NCBI RefSeq assembly: GCF_027912515.1
Contig: NZ_CP115464.1
Span: 372,001 to 436,000, forward strand
Reading direction: 5' to 3'
DNA from: Brevundimonas sp. NIBR10
GTDB lineage: Bacteria; Pseudomonadota; Alphaproteobacteria; Caulobacterales; Caulobacteraceae
Length of the DNA: 64,000 bases
Shown here: one piece after another, positions 38,180 through 47,346 of the stretch
Position numbering within the stretch: the first letter of the stretch is position 1
Layout: every line of letters begins with the position of its first letter
Translations under genes and position numbers: made by a program
Notes under the pieces: model-generated
Told to the model about the DNA's origin: nothing
The model's input: the letters and a program-made list of their open reading frames with translations, nothing else
Database searches by the model: none

Positions 38180-38929
38180 TCAGGCCTGCCGGAAGCCCAG
38201 CACGTCCTGCATGTCATAGAGGCCGGGGCGGCGCGTCCGGACCCAGGCGGCGGCGGCGACGGCCCCCTTGGCGAACAGGGACCGATCGATGGCCGAATGG
38301 CTGAGGGTCAGGGTCTCATCCTGGGAGCCGAACAGAACGGTGTGATCGCCCACGATGCCGCCCGCGCGGATCGACGAAAAGCCGATCTTTCCGACCTCGC
38401 GTTCGCCGGTGATGCCGTCGTAGGGCCGCGAGCGCACGTCGGCGAGCTCGTGGTTGCGACCGTTGGCGGCGGCCTCGCCCAGCATCAGGGCCGTGCCCGA
38501 CGGGGCGTCGAGCTTGAGCCTGTGGTGGGCCTCGATCACCTCGATGTCCCAGTCGCGGGCGTCCAGCCGCTGGGCCGCGTGCTCGACCAGGCCGATCAGG
38601 ATGTTGAGGCCCAGGGAATAGTTGCCGCTGCGCACGATGGCGATCTTTTCGGCGGCGGCGCGGATCGCGGCGTCCTGTTCGTCGGTGAACCCGGTCGAAC
38701 CGATCACCAGGGCCGGCCCGCCACGCTCTGCCGCCCGCGTCGCCAGGGCCGCAGACGCCTCGGCCGTCGAGAAGTCGATGACCACGTCGCACAGGCTCAG
38801 GTCCGGCGTGTCGCCCCAGTCGAACCGAACCGCCACGACGACATCGTCGCGGGCGTCCAGCACATGATCGACCGCCCGGCCCATCCGCCCCTGCGCGCCG
38901 GAGATACCGGCGTGAAAGATCGCGCTCAC
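38180..38929 (-). CDS. dapB: 4-hydroxy-tetrahydrodipicolinate reductase
   Basis: A 249-residue reductase of lysine and meso-diaminopimelate synthesis. Nucleotide-binding GISGAQGRMGRAV lies at residues 8-20. The active site is H135-H136 and K139 in EAHHRLKLDAPSGTA, and the C-terminus has FGSQDETLTLSHSA. It is somewhat shorter than the usual 265-275 residues, the missing part lying after the first strand (residues 25-45). GTG 38929 overlaps the dnaJ stop (GTGA). Confidence 0.95.
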   Translation of the reverse strand: MSAIFHAGISGAQGRMGRAVDHVLDARDDVVVAVRFDWGDTPDLSLCDVVIDFSTAEASAALATRAAERGGPALVIGSTGFTDEQDAAIRAAAEKIAIVRSGNYSLGLNILIGLVEHAAQRLDARDWDIEVIEAHHRLKLDAPSGTALMLGEAAANGRNHELADVRSRPYDGITGEREVGKIGFSSIRAGGIVGDHTVLFGSQDETLTLSHSAIDRSLFAKGAVAAAAWVRTRRPGLYDMQDVLGFRQA

Positions 38930-40110
38930 GCGGCGGTTTCCCGCTTGCCGGCTTCTTCGGACCCCAGGATGTCGGCCCAGAAACGCTTGGCCTTGCCGGC
39001 GAAGGAGGTGTTGCGCGGGTTCTGGCTCTCGCCGAACGACAGGGCCAGTTCCTGCATCAGTTCCTTCTGGCGCGCGGTCAGGTCGGTGGGCGTCTCGACG
39101 AACAGCTCGACCACCAGATCGCCGCGCTGGCGGCCGTTCAGATGGGGCATGCCCTTGCCCTTGATGCGGATGGTCTTGCCGGTCTGGGCACCCGCAGGCA
39201 CGTCGACCGGGGCCTTGCACTGGCCGTCACAGGCCTCGGACACCAGACAGGGCGCCTCGATCTCTCCGCCGAGGGCCGCCACCGTCATCGGCACGGGAAC
39301 GGTACACAGCAGGTCCAGGTTGTCGCGCTCAAACAGCTCGTGCGGCTGGACCGACAGGAAGACATACAGGTCGCCGCGCGGGCCGCCGCGCGCGCCTGCG
39401 TCGCCCTCGCCCGTCAGCCGGATGCGCGAACCGTCGTCGACGCCTGCCGGAACCTTCAGGTTCAGCGTGCGGGTCTTGCGGACTTGGCCATGGCCATGAC
39501 AGCTGGGGCAGGGTTCGGCGATCATCTGGCCCGAACCGCCGCAGCGGGGGCAGGTTCGCTCGACCTGGAAGAAGCCGTTGGCCTGACGCACCCGGCCCTG
39601 GCCGGCGCAGGTCGAACAGGTGGTGGCCTTGGTGCCCGGCTTGGCACCCGATCCCGAACAGGGCTCGCAGGTCATGGTCGAGGGCACGCTGATCTCGACC
39701 TCGGCGCCCTTGTAGGCCTGCTCCAGGGTGATCTCGAGGTCGTAGCGCAGGTCCGAGCCCCGGCGCGGCCCGTTCTGCTGACGCCCGCCCTGACGTCCGC
39801 CGAAGACGTCGCCGAACGCGTCGCCGAAGACCTGGGAGAAGATGTCGTTGACGTCGTGGAAGCCCTGCTGGCCTCCCCCGCCGCCACCGTTGACGCCCGC
39901 ATGACCGAACCGGTCATAGGCCGCGCGCTTCTGCTCGTCCGACAGGACCGTATAGGCCTCGGAGATTTCCTTAAACTTCGCCATCGACTCTTCCGAGCCG
40001 CCGTTGCGGTCGGGGTGATGAGCCATCGCCAGCTTGCGATAGCTGGATTTCAGCCCCGCAGCGTCGATGGTCCGCTCGACCTCCAGAATCTCGTAATAGT
40101 CACGCGCCAT
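38926..40110 (-). CDS. dnaJ: Chaperone protein DnaJ
   Basis: A 394-residue type I J-protein that delivers clients to DnaK and stimulates its ATPase. The J domain (1-70) carries HPD (AMAHHPDRNGG). A Gly-rich linker follows (GGGGGGQQGF), then four zinc-finger CxxCxGxG units (CEPCSGSG, CSTCAGQG, CPRCGGSG, CPSCHGHG), and C-terminal client-binding domains. ATG 40110 starts MARDYYEIL. A terminator stem separates it from dnaK, so it may have extra promoter input. Confidence 0.97.
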   Translation of the reverse strand: MARDYYEILEVERTIDAAGLKSSYRKLAMAHHPDRNGGSEESMAKFKEISEAYTVLSDEQKRAAYDRFGHAGVNGGGGGGQQGFHDVNDIFSQVFGDAFGDVFGGRQGGRQQNGPRRGSDLRYDLEITLEQAYKGAEVEISVPSTMTCEPCSGSGAKPGTKATTCSTCAGQGRVRQANGFFQVERTCPRCGGSGQMIAEPCPSCHGHGQVRKTRTLNLKVPAGVDDGSRIRLTGEGDAGARGGPRGDLYVFLSVQPHELFERDNLDLLCTVPVPMTVAALGGEIEAPCLVSEACDGQCKAPVDVPAGAQTGKTIRIKGKGMPHLNGRQRGDLVVELFVETPTDLTARQKELMQELALSFGESQNPRNTSFAGKAKRFWADILGSEEAGKRETAA

Positions 40111-40221
40111 CGGGCGAACTCGTCCTCTAATCCCTCGCGTCTCGGCGTCGCCTCTGCGGGCAATCGATCCTCTGACGCCGACCCTGTTCACATGGGAAAC
40201 GGGTCTTGTGATGCAACCTTC

Positions 40222-40259
40222 ATAAAAGAAGGCCCCGCCTGCCTGTGGCAAGCGGGGCC
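40222..40259 (-). terminator. Terminator or attenuator between dnaK and dnaJ
   Basis: Read on the minus strand, GGCCCCGC and GCGGGGCC (40252-40259 and 40231-40238) form an 8-bp GC stem followed by TTCTTTTATG. It lies 25 bases after the dnaK stop and would end or partly attenuate transcription into dnaJ. Confidence 0.75.
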
Positions 40260-40284
40260 CTGCAATTTTCAGACCGCGTGTGGC

Positions 40285-42189
40285 TTACGCGCTCTTCTTC
40301 TCGTCGTCGCCCGAAACGTCCTCGAACTCGGCGTCGACCACGCCGTCGTCGGCGGTGGCCGTGACGTCTTCGTCAGAGGCGGCAGACTGGGCGTACATGG
40401 CCTCGCCCAGCTTCATCGAGGCCTGGACCAGGGTATTGGTCTTGGTCCGGATGTCCTCCGGGTCCGTGCCGGCTTCCTTGGCGGCCTTGAGCTCGGCCAG
40501 GGCCGTCTCGATGGCGTCCTTGTCCGGGCCCTGGATCTTGTCGCCGTGCTCGGCCATGGCCTTTTCGGTCGAGTGGATCAGGCTTTCGGCCGCGTTGTTG
40601 GCCTCGACCAGGTCCTTCTTGGCCTTGTCGGCCGTGGCGTTGGCCTCGGCTTCCTTGACCATCTTGTCGATGTCGGCGTCCGACAGGCCGCCGTTCGCCT
40701 GGATGCGGATCGACTGTTCCTTGTTGGTCGCCTTGTCCTTGGCGGTCACGTGAACGATGCCGTTGGCGTCGATGTCGAAGGCGACCTCGATCTGCGGCAG
40801 GCCGCGCGGTGCCGGCGGAATGCCCATCAGGTCGAACTGACCCAGGACCTTGTTGTCCGCTGCCATCGGCCGCTCGCCCTGGAACACCCGGATGGTCACG
40901 GCCGACTGGTTGTCGTCGGCGGTGGAGAACACCTGGCTCTTCTTGGTCGGGATGGTAGTGTTGCGCTCGATCAGGGGGGTGAACACCCCGCCCAGGGTCT
41001 CGATGCCGAGCGTCAGGGGGGTGACGTCCAGCAGCAGCACGTCCTTGACGTCGCCTTGCAGAACGCCGGCCTGAACGGCGGCGCCCAGGGCCACGACTTC
41101 GTCAGGGTTCACACCCTTGTGCGGCTCCTTGCCGAAGAATTTCTTCACGGCTTCCTGGACCAGGGGCATCCGGGTCATGCCGCCGACCAGCACCACCTCG
41201 TCGATGTCCGAGGCCTTGAGGCCCGCGTCCTTCAGCGCCTTGGCGCAGGGCTCGATGGTGCGCTGGACCAGGTCGTCGACCAGGGCCTCCAGCTTGGCGC
41301 GGCTCAGCTTGATGTTCAGGTGCAGAGGGCCCGAGGCGTTCATGGTGATGAACGGCAGGTTGACCTCATACTGGGCCGTCGAGGACAGCTCCTTCTTGGC
41401 CTTTTCCGCCTCTTCGCGCAGGCGCTGCAGGGCCAGCTTGTCCTGACGCAGATCGACGCCCTGTTCCTTCTTGAACTCGTCGGCCAGATAGTCGGCCAGG
41501 CGCACGTCGAAATCCTCGCCGCCCAGGAAGGTGTCGCCGTTGGTCGACTTCACCTCGAACACGCCGTCGCCGATCTCCAGGATCGAGACGTCGAAGGTGC
41601 CGCCGCCCAGGTCATAGACGGCGATCTTCTGGCCGTCGTTCTTGTCCAGACCATAGGCCAGCGCGGCCGCGGTCGGCTCGTTGATGATGCGCAGGACTTC
41701 CAGACCGGCGATCTTGCCGGCGTCCTTGGTGGCCTGACGCTGGCTGTCGTTGAAATAGGCGGGCACGGTGATGACGGCCTGGGTGACCGTTTCACCGAGG
41801 TAGGCCTCGGCGGCTTCCTTCATCTTCATCAGGGTGAAGGCGGAAACCTGCTGGGGGGAATAGTCCTTGCCGTGGGCCTTGACCCAGGCGTCGCCGTTCG
41901 GACCCTTGACGATCTCATAGGGGACCATGGCCTTGTCCTTGGCCACGACGGGGTCCGAGAACTGGCGGCCGATCAGGCGCTTGATCGCAAAGAAGGTGTT
42001 GGACGGGTTGGTGACCGACTGGCGCTTGGCCGGCTGGCCGACCAGGGTCTCGCCGCCGTCCTGGATGGCGACCACGGAGGGCGTCGTGCGGTTGCCCTCG
42101 GCGTTCTCGATGACCTTAGGGTTCTTGCCGTCCATGACGGCCACGCACGAGTTGGTGGTGCCCAGGTCGATGCCGATGATCTTGGCCAT
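40285..42189 (-). CDS. dnaK: Chaperone protein DnaK (Hsp70)
   Basis: A 634-residue Hsp70. The nucleotide-binding domain begins [18 protein letters not shown] and holds [15 protein letters not shown] and [15 protein letters not shown]. The substrate-binding domain begins near [14 protein letters not shown] (about residue 385), and the C-terminal lid ends in an acidic tail ([12 protein letters not shown]) that replaces the EEVD of eukaryotes. ATG 42189 starts [10 protein letters not shown]. The 341-base upstream gap carries a heat-shock-type promoter. Confidence 0.98.
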   Translation of the reverse strand: MAKIIGIDLGTTNSCVAVMDGKNPKVIENAEGNRTTPSVVAIQDGGETLVGQPAKRQSVTNPSNTFFAIKRLIGRQFSDPVVAKDKAMVPYEIVKGPNGDAWVKAHGKDYSPQQVSAFTLMKMKEAAEAYLGETVTQAVITVPAYFNDSQRQATKDAGKIAGLEVLRIINEPTAAALAYGLDKNDGQKIAVYDLGGGTFDVSILEIGDGVFEVKSTNGDTFLGGEDFDVRLADYLADEFKKEQGVDLRQDKLALQRLREEAEKAKKELSSTAQYEVNLPFITMNASGPLHLNIKLSRAKLEALVDDLVQRTIEPCAKALKDAGLKASDIDEVVLVGGMTRMPLVQEAVKKFFGKEPHKGVNPDEVVALGAAVQAGVLQGDVKDVLLLDVTPLTLGIETLGGVFTPLIERNTTIPTKKSQVFSTADDNQSAVTIRVFQGERPMAADNKVLGQFDLMGIPPAPRGLPQIEVAFDIDANGIVHVTAKDKATNKEQSIRIQANGGLSDADIDKMVKEAEANATADKAKKDLVEANNAAESLIHSTEKAMAEHGDKIQGPDKDAIETALAELKAAKEAGTDPEDIRTKTNTLVQASMKLGEAMYAQSAASDEDVTATADDGVVDAEFEDVSGDDEKKSA

Positions 42190-42354
42190 AGTCTGTATCG
42201 TCTCTTTCGTGTGGCGGGCGGTGCGGCGGCCTTTTGAAGCGAAGCGCCGCGCTTGACCGTCCCCGTGTGGATTGCGCCGTGCCCGTCTGGGTCCGGCAGG
42301 GTGGCTGTCTAATGGAAAGCCCTGAAAGATACAGGGCCAATCCGGTGGCTGCGG

Positions 42355-42382
42355 ATATGGGAAAGCCCTCATGGCCCGCAAG
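42355..42382 (-). promoter_or_regulatory. Candidate sigma-32 heat-shock promoter of dnaK
   Basis: On the minus strand CTTGCG (42382-42377), 14 bases, then TCCCATAT (42362-42355) resemble the RpoH consensus CTTGAA-N13-15-CCCCATNT. The transcript would have a leader of about 160 bases before dnaK. The remaining bases up to 42531 show no other strong signal. Confidence 0.55.
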
Positions 42383-42531
42383 GGCTTGATGCGTCTCGCA
42401 ACAAAATCAGCGGCGGAACAGAATCACCTCCGCCGTCAGGCCGCGTCAGATGCCATACGTCCGCCCGTAGGGCAGGATAGGTCATCGACGGGCGCTGCGG
42501 GGGCGGCGCCGCCATCGGAAGCTGACCCACA

Positions 42532-42921
42532 ATGTCGAAACTCCCCACCTTGTTGATCGCAGGCCTGATGGCGGCGGCGGTCGCCATTCCCGCCCCGGGC
42601 CTCGCCGCATCCCCCGCGCCTGGAGCCGCGCCCACAACCCCGGGCCAATCCCGCGACGGCCAGAACCGACGCGTCCGCATCCACAACCAGACCGGCTGGA
42701 CCATGGTCCGGCTCCAGGCCGCCGATGCCCGCTCACGCGCCTGGCAGGGCGACGTGGTCGGCGATCAGGTCCTGACCACGGGGGCCAGCCGGGTCGCCAC
42801 CATCGACGACGGTTCCGGGGCCTGTACCTATGTCTTTCGCGCCGAGTTCTCGAACGGACAGGCGCTGGAGCGCGGCCCGATCAATGTCTGCGAGATCGCC
42901 GACTACTACCTGACGCGCTGA
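42532..42921 (+). CDS. Small exported protein, function unknown
   Basis: A 129-residue protein with a Sec-type signal peptide (LLIAGLMAAAVAIPAPGLAA, cleavage near residue 26), a Pro/Ala linker, and a folded part of about 85 residues (RVRIHNQTGWTMVRLQAAD ... CEIADYYLTR) with two Cys that could form a disulfide. No lipobox, no membrane helix after the signal. I do not recognise the family. It is divergent from dnaK, and the PLP dehydratase follows on the same strand. Confidence 0.7.
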   Translation: MSKLPTLLIAGLMAAAVAIPAPGLAASPAPGAAPTTPGQSRDGQNRRVRIHNQTGWTMVRLQAADARSRAWQGDVVGDQVLTTGASRVATIDDGSGACTYVFRAEFSNGQALERGPINVCEIADYYLTR

Positions 42922-42945
42922 ACCTTTCAGGCAGCGCCGGGGCGG

Positions 42946-42953
42946 GCTAGACC
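42946..42953 (+). promoter_or_regulatory. -10 element GCTAGACC before the PLP dehydratase (leaderless start)
   Basis: GCTAGACC matches GCTANAWC except at one W position. Only six bases separate it from ATG 42960, which is where transcription itself should begin, so the message is predicted to be leaderless. No clear -35 TTGACG is seen. Confidence 0.45.
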
Positions 42954-42959
42954 CTTCCC

Positions 42960-43949
42960 ATGACCCACACCGCTTCGTTTCAGGGCGTCCAGGACGCCGC
43001 CCGCCAGATCGCCGGCGTCGCCGTCCGCACCCCCCTGATCGAGAGCCCCGCCCTGAACGAGCGTCTCGGCGGAAGGGTGCTGATGAAGGCCGAGACCCTG
43101 CAATACGCCGGGGCCTTCAAGTTCCGGGGCGCCTACAACCGCATCAGCCGGCTGACCGACAACGAGAAGGCGCGCGGCGTCGTCGCCTATTCGTCGGGCA
43201 ACCACGCCCAGGCGGTCGCGGCCGCCGCCCGGATGGTCGGGACCTCCGCCGTCATCGTCATGCCCGCCGACAGCCCCCGAGTGAAGGTCGAGGGGGTCAT
43301 CGCCTTCGGTGGCGAGGTTCGCATGTACGATCGCTACACCGAAAGCCGCGAGGCCATTGGCGAGGAGATCGCGCAAACCCGCGGCTCCGTCCTCGTCCGC
43401 CCCTTCGACGACCCCTTCATCATCGAGGGCCAAGGCACGACGGGGCTGGAGATCGTCGAACAGGCGACGGCGGCCGGGATCGACCGGATCGACCGGCTGC
43501 TGTGCGGAACCTCTGGCGGCGGGCTGATGGCGGGGATCAACCTGGCCATGGCCGCCCTGTCGCCCGACACCCTCGTTCACGGGGTCGAGCCCGCCGCCTA
43601 CAACGACACGGAAATCTCGCTGAAGGCCGGCGAGCGGCTGACCCACGCACCCGCGTCCGGCACCATCTGCGACGCCCTGATGACCGACCGGCCGGGCGAG
43701 CTGACCTTTCCGATCAACCGGCGGCTGGCCGGCATCCTGACCGTCACGGACGCCGAGGTCGCCGAGGCCGTCCGCTTCGCCTTCCGCCACCTGAAGCTGG
43801 TGGTCGAGCCGGGCGGGGCGGTGTCGCTCGCCGCCCTCCTGGCCGGAAAGCTCGACGTCGCGGGCCAGACCACCGCCATCGTCCTGTCGGGCGGCAACGT
43901 CGATCCGGCCCTGTTCTCGGCCATCATCGAGGACTGGTTTGAAGGCTGA
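42960..43949 (+). CDS. PLP-dependent threonine/serine dehydratase
   Basis: A 329-residue fold-type II PLP enzyme. The PLP lysine is K54 in GAFKFRGAYN, the asparagine loop SSGNHAQAVA, and the phosphate-binding loop CGTSGGGLMAG. It lacks the C-terminal ACT domain of biosynthetic IlvA, so it is probably a catabolic threonine ammonia-lyase or a serine racemase-type enzyme making 2-oxobutanoate or pyruvate. Substrate choice cannot be fixed by sequence alone. Confidence 0.88.
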   Translation: MTHTASFQGVQDAARQIAGVAVRTPLIESPALNERLGGRVLMKAETLQYAGAFKFRGAYNRISRLTDNEKARGVVAYSSGNHAQAVAAAARMVGTSAVIVMPADSPRVKVEGVIAFGGEVRMYDRYTESREAIGEEIAQTRGSVLVRPFDDPFIIEGQGTTGLEIVEQATAAGIDRIDRLLCGTSGGGLMAGINLAMAALSPDTLVHGVEPAAYNDTEISLKAGERLTHAPASGTICDALMTDRPGELTFPINRRLAGILTVTDAEVAEAVRFAFRHLKLVVEPGGAVSLAALLAGKLDVAGQTTAIVLSGGNVDPALFSAIIEDWFEG

Positions 43950-44056
43950 CCGGGGTCTTGTCCGCATCACCCCCGCCATCGCGGAGACGATCGGCGCAGG
44001 GGTGGCCTGCCGTGACGGAAGCTGGTTAGCCTTGCCGAAACATCAGGGAGACGACG

Positions 44057-44506
44057 ATGACCAAGCCCAGCGACCTGCCCGGAATGATCGGTGACGAGAC
44101 CGTCTCGAAATGGTTCGAGATAACCCAGGCCCGCATCAACGCCTTCGCCGACGCCACCGAGGACTGGCAGTTCATCCACATCGACCCCGGGGCGGCGAAG
44201 GCCAGCCCCTTCGGCGGCACGATCGCGCACGGCTTCCTGACCCTCAGCCTGATGTCGGCCATGACCTATGACGCCAATCCGGGGCTGGAGGGCGTGGTCA
44301 TGGGGGTCAACTACGGTTTCGACAAACTGCGCTTCCTGGCCCCGGTCCCCGCCGGATCGAAGGTGCGCGGCCGCTTCAGGCTGATGAGTGCCGACGACAA
44401 GGGCGGCGGTCGCTGGCTGATCAAGCACGAGGTCACCGTCGAGATCGAAGGCTCCGAAAAACCCGCCCTGATCGCCGAATGGCTGGGGATGCAGTTCGTG
44501 GGGTGA
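44057..44506 (+). CDS. MaoC-like (R)-specific enoyl-CoA hydratase family protein
   Basis: A 149-residue hot-dog protein. The hydratase dyad D36-x4-H41 is in ATEDWQFIHID, followed by GGTIAHGFLTLSL, and the C-terminal strands end in AEWLGMQFVG. Such enzymes hydrate trans-enoyl-CoA to (R)-3-hydroxyacyl-CoA for beta-oxidation or polyhydroxyalkanoate supply. GGGAG lies nine bases before ATG 44057. Confidence 0.9.
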   Translation: MTKPSDLPGMIGDETVSKWFEITQARINAFADATEDWQFIHIDPGAAKASPFGGTIAHGFLTLSLMSAMTYDANPGLEGVVMGVNYGFDKLRFLAPVPAGSKVRGRFRLMSADDKGGGRWLIKHEVTVEIEGSEKPALIAEWLGMQFVG

Positions 44507-44515
44507 GGATTGAAT

Positions 44516-44534
44516 TGGACCATCGATTGGTCCA
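44516..44534. promoter_or_regulatory. Palindromic operator of the toxin-antitoxin pair
   Basis: Perfect TGGACCA-TCGAT-TGGTCCA, ending 10 bases before the antitoxin ATG. Placement and symmetry fit autoregulation by the antitoxin or the antitoxin-toxin complex, and the site would cover the translation start region. Confidence 0.7.
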
Positions 44535-44544
44535 TTCTCGGATC

Positions 44545-44817
44545 ATGATCGAAGTAGCCGTTTCCGCCGCCAAATCCCAACTCACCGCCCTCGTCCGTCA
44601 GGCTGAGGGCGGGGACGACGTCTTCCTGACCCGGAACGGTCGTCGCGTCGCCCGGATCACGGCGGCCCCCGCGCGAAGCAAGCATCTGCTCTCGGTCGAA
44701 GAGAAGATGAAGATCATCCGGGAAATCCAGGAGTCCGCCCGAGGCAAGTTCGAGCCGGGCTTCGATGCGGCCCGCAGCGCGGACTTCCTGTACGGCGATG
44801 ACGGTATGCCGGGGTGA
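44545..44817 (+). CDS. Phd/YefM-type antitoxin of a VapBC-like pair
   Basis: A 90-residue antitoxin. The N-terminal part MIEVAVSAAKSQLTALVRQAEGG and DVFLTRNGRRVARI is the prevent-host-death fold that binds DNA and tends to dimerise. The C-terminal half (charged helix KMKIIREIQESARGKFEPG, then DFLYGDDGMPG) should wrap the toxin. ATG 44545 is preferred to an upstream in-frame start because the palindrome lies between. The stop overlaps the toxin GTG (GTGA). Confidence 0.88.
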   Translation: MIEVAVSAAKSQLTALVRQAEGGDDVFLTRNGRRVARITAAPARSKHLLSVEEKMKIIREIQESARGKFEPGFDAARSADFLYGDDGMPG

Positions 44818-45197
44818 TCGCACTCGACAGTTCGGCGCTGATCGAAGTAGTCGCCCGGCAATCGAGGGCGGATGCCTGTTCCGCCGTCCTGCTGCGGAGC
44901 GAACTTATCATCTCGGCGGCGACCCTCGCGGAGGCGCTGATCGTGTCTCGGCGCAAGAAGGTCGCGAGCGAGTTGGACGGCCTGCTGGAGTTGCTCAACC
45001 TCGAAGTGGAAACCGTGGACGAGGCTTTCGCCGAACGTGCCGCCTATGCCTACACCCGTTGGGGCAAGGGGTTTCACAAGGTTGACCTGAACTACGGCGA
45101 CAGCTTCAGCTACGCCCTGGCCGAGATGTACCAGTGCCCCCTGCTCTACGTGGGCAACGACTTCGCCCAGACCGACATCGTCAGCGCTCTGGGCTGA
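44814..45197 (+). CDS. PIN-domain ribonuclease toxin, VapC-like
   Basis: A 127-residue PIN nuclease with all acidic residues: D5 (ALDSSAL), E40 (TLAEAL), D96 (LNYGDSFSYAL), and D116/D121 (YVGNDFAQTD). It probably cleaves RNA with Mg2+ or Mn2+ and is held inactive by the upstream protein. GTG 44814 overlaps the antitoxin stop. The last 17 bases overlap the convergent mnmH gene. Confidence 0.9.
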   Translation: MIALDSSALIEVVARQSRADACSAVLLRSELIISAATLAEALIVSRRKKVASELDGLLELLNLEVETVDEAFAERAAYAYTRWGKGFHKVDLNYGDSFSYALAEMYQCPLLYVGNDFAQTDIVSALG

Positions 45198-46257
45198 AAC
45201 CGTGCAGCGCCGCCTCGATCGCGGCCAGGGAAGCCTCCCGCGCGACCTCTGATCCAAACACCGGCGACGCCACCGCGGCGACCGGCACCTCATATTTCGA
45301 GGCCGCGCGGCGATAGGCGGGGTCGTAGTGGGTCTCCAGAAGCTCGGCGATCAGGGCCGACAGGTCGCCGTCCCGCGCCAGCCCCTTCCACCGCTCGATC
45401 ACGGCCCGCCCCAGCCGCAGCGGCAGGCGCGACAGCACCGCATCCAGCGCCTCCGGATCGGCGGCTATGTCGGCATAGGCGGCGCGGCTGAAGGCGGTGC
45501 GGTCGTCCAGCGATCCGGTCAGGGCGATGCGCGGCGCGGCCTTCATCGCGGCCCACAGCCGGGGCGGCAGGGTCAGGGCACCAATGCGGCTGGCCTCGGC
45601 CTCGACCAGCACGGGCCGCGTCGGATCGAGCCCCTCCAGCGCCACCGCCAGCCGGCTGTCGAACAGCTTCTGGGGCGGCTGCGCCTGAGCCGTCGCCCCG
45701 AACAGAGACCCGCGATGCGCCGCCAACCCCTCGAGATCCAGCACGGCCGCGCCGCGCTCGGCCATCAGGGCCAGCACCGCCGTCTTGCCGACCCCGGTCG
45801 GGCCGTCCAGCAGGACCAGCGGAGGCAGGGGCTCGGCCTCGCTTTCGACATCGTACAATCGGGCCAGCACCCGTCGTCGCCAGGTCTGATACCCGCCCGT
45901 CAGCTGCGCGACCGGCCAGCCGACCTGATCCATGACCGTGGCCATGGCGTGCGACCTCTGACCCCCGCGCCAGCAATAGACCAGGGGCTTGAAACCCCCC
46001 TCCCGCTCGCCCAGCGGCCCTTCCAAATGCGCCGCGATATTGCGCGCGACCAGGCCCGCCCCGCGCCGTCGCGCCAGGAATTTCGAGCCCTGGACGTATT
46101 CCGTCCCCACCTCGGCACGCTGCGCATCGTCGAGGACCGGCAGGTTGATCGCGCCGGGGATGTGATCTTCGGCGAACTCGGCCGGGCTGCGCACATCGAT
46201 CAGGGCGTCGTATCCCGCCCGCGCATCCGTTTCGAGATCGGTCGTCAGCCGGATCAC
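45181..46257 (-). CDS. mnmH: tRNA 2-selenouridine synthase
   Basis: A 358-residue enzyme that geranylates and then selenates 2-thiouridine at the wobble position of Lys, Glu and Gln tRNAs using selenophosphate. The N-terminal rhodanese domain (1-130) has active C95 in [13 protein letters not shown], and a P-loop GPTGVGKT at 152-159 follows. GTG 46257 overlaps the selD stop (GTGA), so selenium donor and user are coupled. Also called SelU or YbbB. Confidence 0.94.
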   Translation of the reverse strand: MIRLTTDLETDARAGYDALIDVRSPAEFAEDHIPGAINLPVLDDAQRAEVGTEYVQGSKFLARRRGAGLVARNIAAHLEGPLGEREGGFKPLVYCWRGGQRSHAMATVMDQVGWPVAQLTGGYQTWRRRVLARLYDVESEAEPLPPLVLLDGPTGVGKTAVLALMAERGAAVLDLEGLAAHRGSLFGATAQAQPPQKLFDSRLAVALEGLDPTRPVLVEAEASRIGALTLPPRLWAAMKAAPRIALTGSLDDRTAFSRAAYADIAADPEALDAVLSRLPLRLGRAVIERWKGLARDGDLSALIAELLETHYDPAYRRAASKYEVPVAAVASPVFGSEVAREASLAAIEAALHGFSPER

Positions 46258-47312
46258 GAGACGCGCACGACCGCCGGTCCCGCCGCGATCCGCCCGATCT
46301 CGGCGGCCAGGCCGAAGCTTTCGCCCCGGACCAGATCGAGCACTGCCTCGCACCGGTCCTCGGCCACCGCAATCAACAGGCCGCCGCTGGTCTGGGGGTC
46401 TGTCAGCAGGGTGCGCCGCCAGCCCTCGATCCCGTCCGGCAACACCACGCCCTCGGCATAGCTCGACCAGTTGCGCGCCGACGCCCCCGTCGCGACGCCA
46501 TCCCGCGCCAGCGCCTCGACCCCGGCCAGCATGGGCACCGCCGCCTCGTCGATCTCGACCGTGACCCCCGCCCCGCGCGCCATCTCCAGCGCATGACCCA
46601 GAAGGCCGAACCCGGTCACGTCGGTGACGGCATGAACCCCCGGCGTCCCCGGCAACAGGGTGCCGACCGCGTTCAGCTGGGTCGTCGAGGCGACCAGCGC
46701 CGCATAGCCCGCGTCCGACAGCCGGTCCTGCTTGAAGGCCGCGCTCAGCACCCCGACGCCGATCCCCTTGGTCAGGATCAGCCGATCACCGACCCGCGCC
46801 CCCTTGTTCGTCAATACCCGCGCCGGATCGACCAGCCCGATGGCCGCCAGTCCATAGATCGGCTCGACCGAATCGATCGAATGGCCGCCCGCGACCGGGA
46901 TCCCCGCCCGCCCACAGACCTCGGCCCCGCCTGCCAGCACCTGACGGATCGTGGCGTCTGACAGGACGTTGATCGGCATCCCCAGGATGGCCAGGGCCAG
47001 GATCGGCCGGCCGCCCATGGCATAGACGTCGGACAGGGCGTTGGTCGCCGCGATCTGGCCGAACACGAAGGGGTCGTCGACCATCGGCATGAAGAAGTCG
47101 GTGGTCGCCACCACCGCCTGATCCTCGCTGATCTTCCACACCGCCGCGTCGTCCGAGGTCTCGGTCCCCACCAGCAGCGACGAAAAGGCGGCCGCCGACG
47201 GCATCTCGGCCAGGATGTTCCTCAACCGCTCCGGCGCCATCTTGCACCCGCACCCGCCCCCGTGGGCGAGCGAGGTCAGACGGGGTTCGGGGGTGGTGGC
47301 GCTTGTGGTCAT
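46254..47312 (-). CDS. selD: Selenide, water dikinase (selenophosphate synthetase)
   Basis: A 352-residue enzyme that makes selenophosphate from selenide and ATP. The N-terminal catalytic motif GGGCGCKM has Cys, not selenocysteine, at the reactive site. AHGGG precedes it, and [32 protein letters not shown] is the usual signature region (residues about 70-105). ATG 47312 is preferred over GTG 47318 because a -10-like TCTAGACG lies directly before the GTG. It feeds mnmH; genes for selenocysteine insertion were not seen here. Confidence 0.95.
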   Translation of the reverse strand: MTTSATTPEPRLTSLAHGGGCGCKMAPERLRNILAEMPSAAAFSSLLVGTETSDDAAVWKISEDQAVVATTDFFMPMVDDPFVFGQIAATNALSDVYAMGGRPILALAILGMPINVLSDATIRQVLAGGAEVCGRAGIPVAGGHSIDSVEPIYGLAAIGLVDPARVLTNKGARVGDRLILTKGIGVGVLSAAFKQDRLSDAGYAALVASTTQLNAVGTLLPGTPGVHAVTDVTGFGLLGHALEMARGAGVTVEIDEAAVPMLAGVEALARDGVATGASARNWSSYAEGVVLPDGIEGWRRTLLTDPQTSGGLLIAVAEDRCEAVLDLVRGESFGLAAEIGRIAAGPAVVRVS

Positions 47313-47318
47313 GGCCAC

Positions 47319-47326
47319 CGTCTAGA
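47319..47326 (-). promoter_or_regulatory. -10-like element TCTAGACG before selD
   Basis: On the minus strand TCTAGACG ends six bases before ATG 47312, the same arrangement as at 42946-42953. It argues for a leaderless selD message starting at the ATG. No convincing -35 element. Confidence 0.4.
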
Positions 47327-47346
47327 CCAGCCGCGCCCCGGAGGCA

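Noticed and set aside
39142..42237. 1031-codon open frame opposite dnaJ and dnaK
   Set aside because: Pure antisense shadow of two certain genes in very GC-rich DNA, with a low-complexity Gly/Leu/Arg product.
46258..46353. Upstream in-frame extension of mnmH into selD
   Set aside because: GTG 46257 overlaps the selD stop and gives the rhodanese domain its normal N-terminus.
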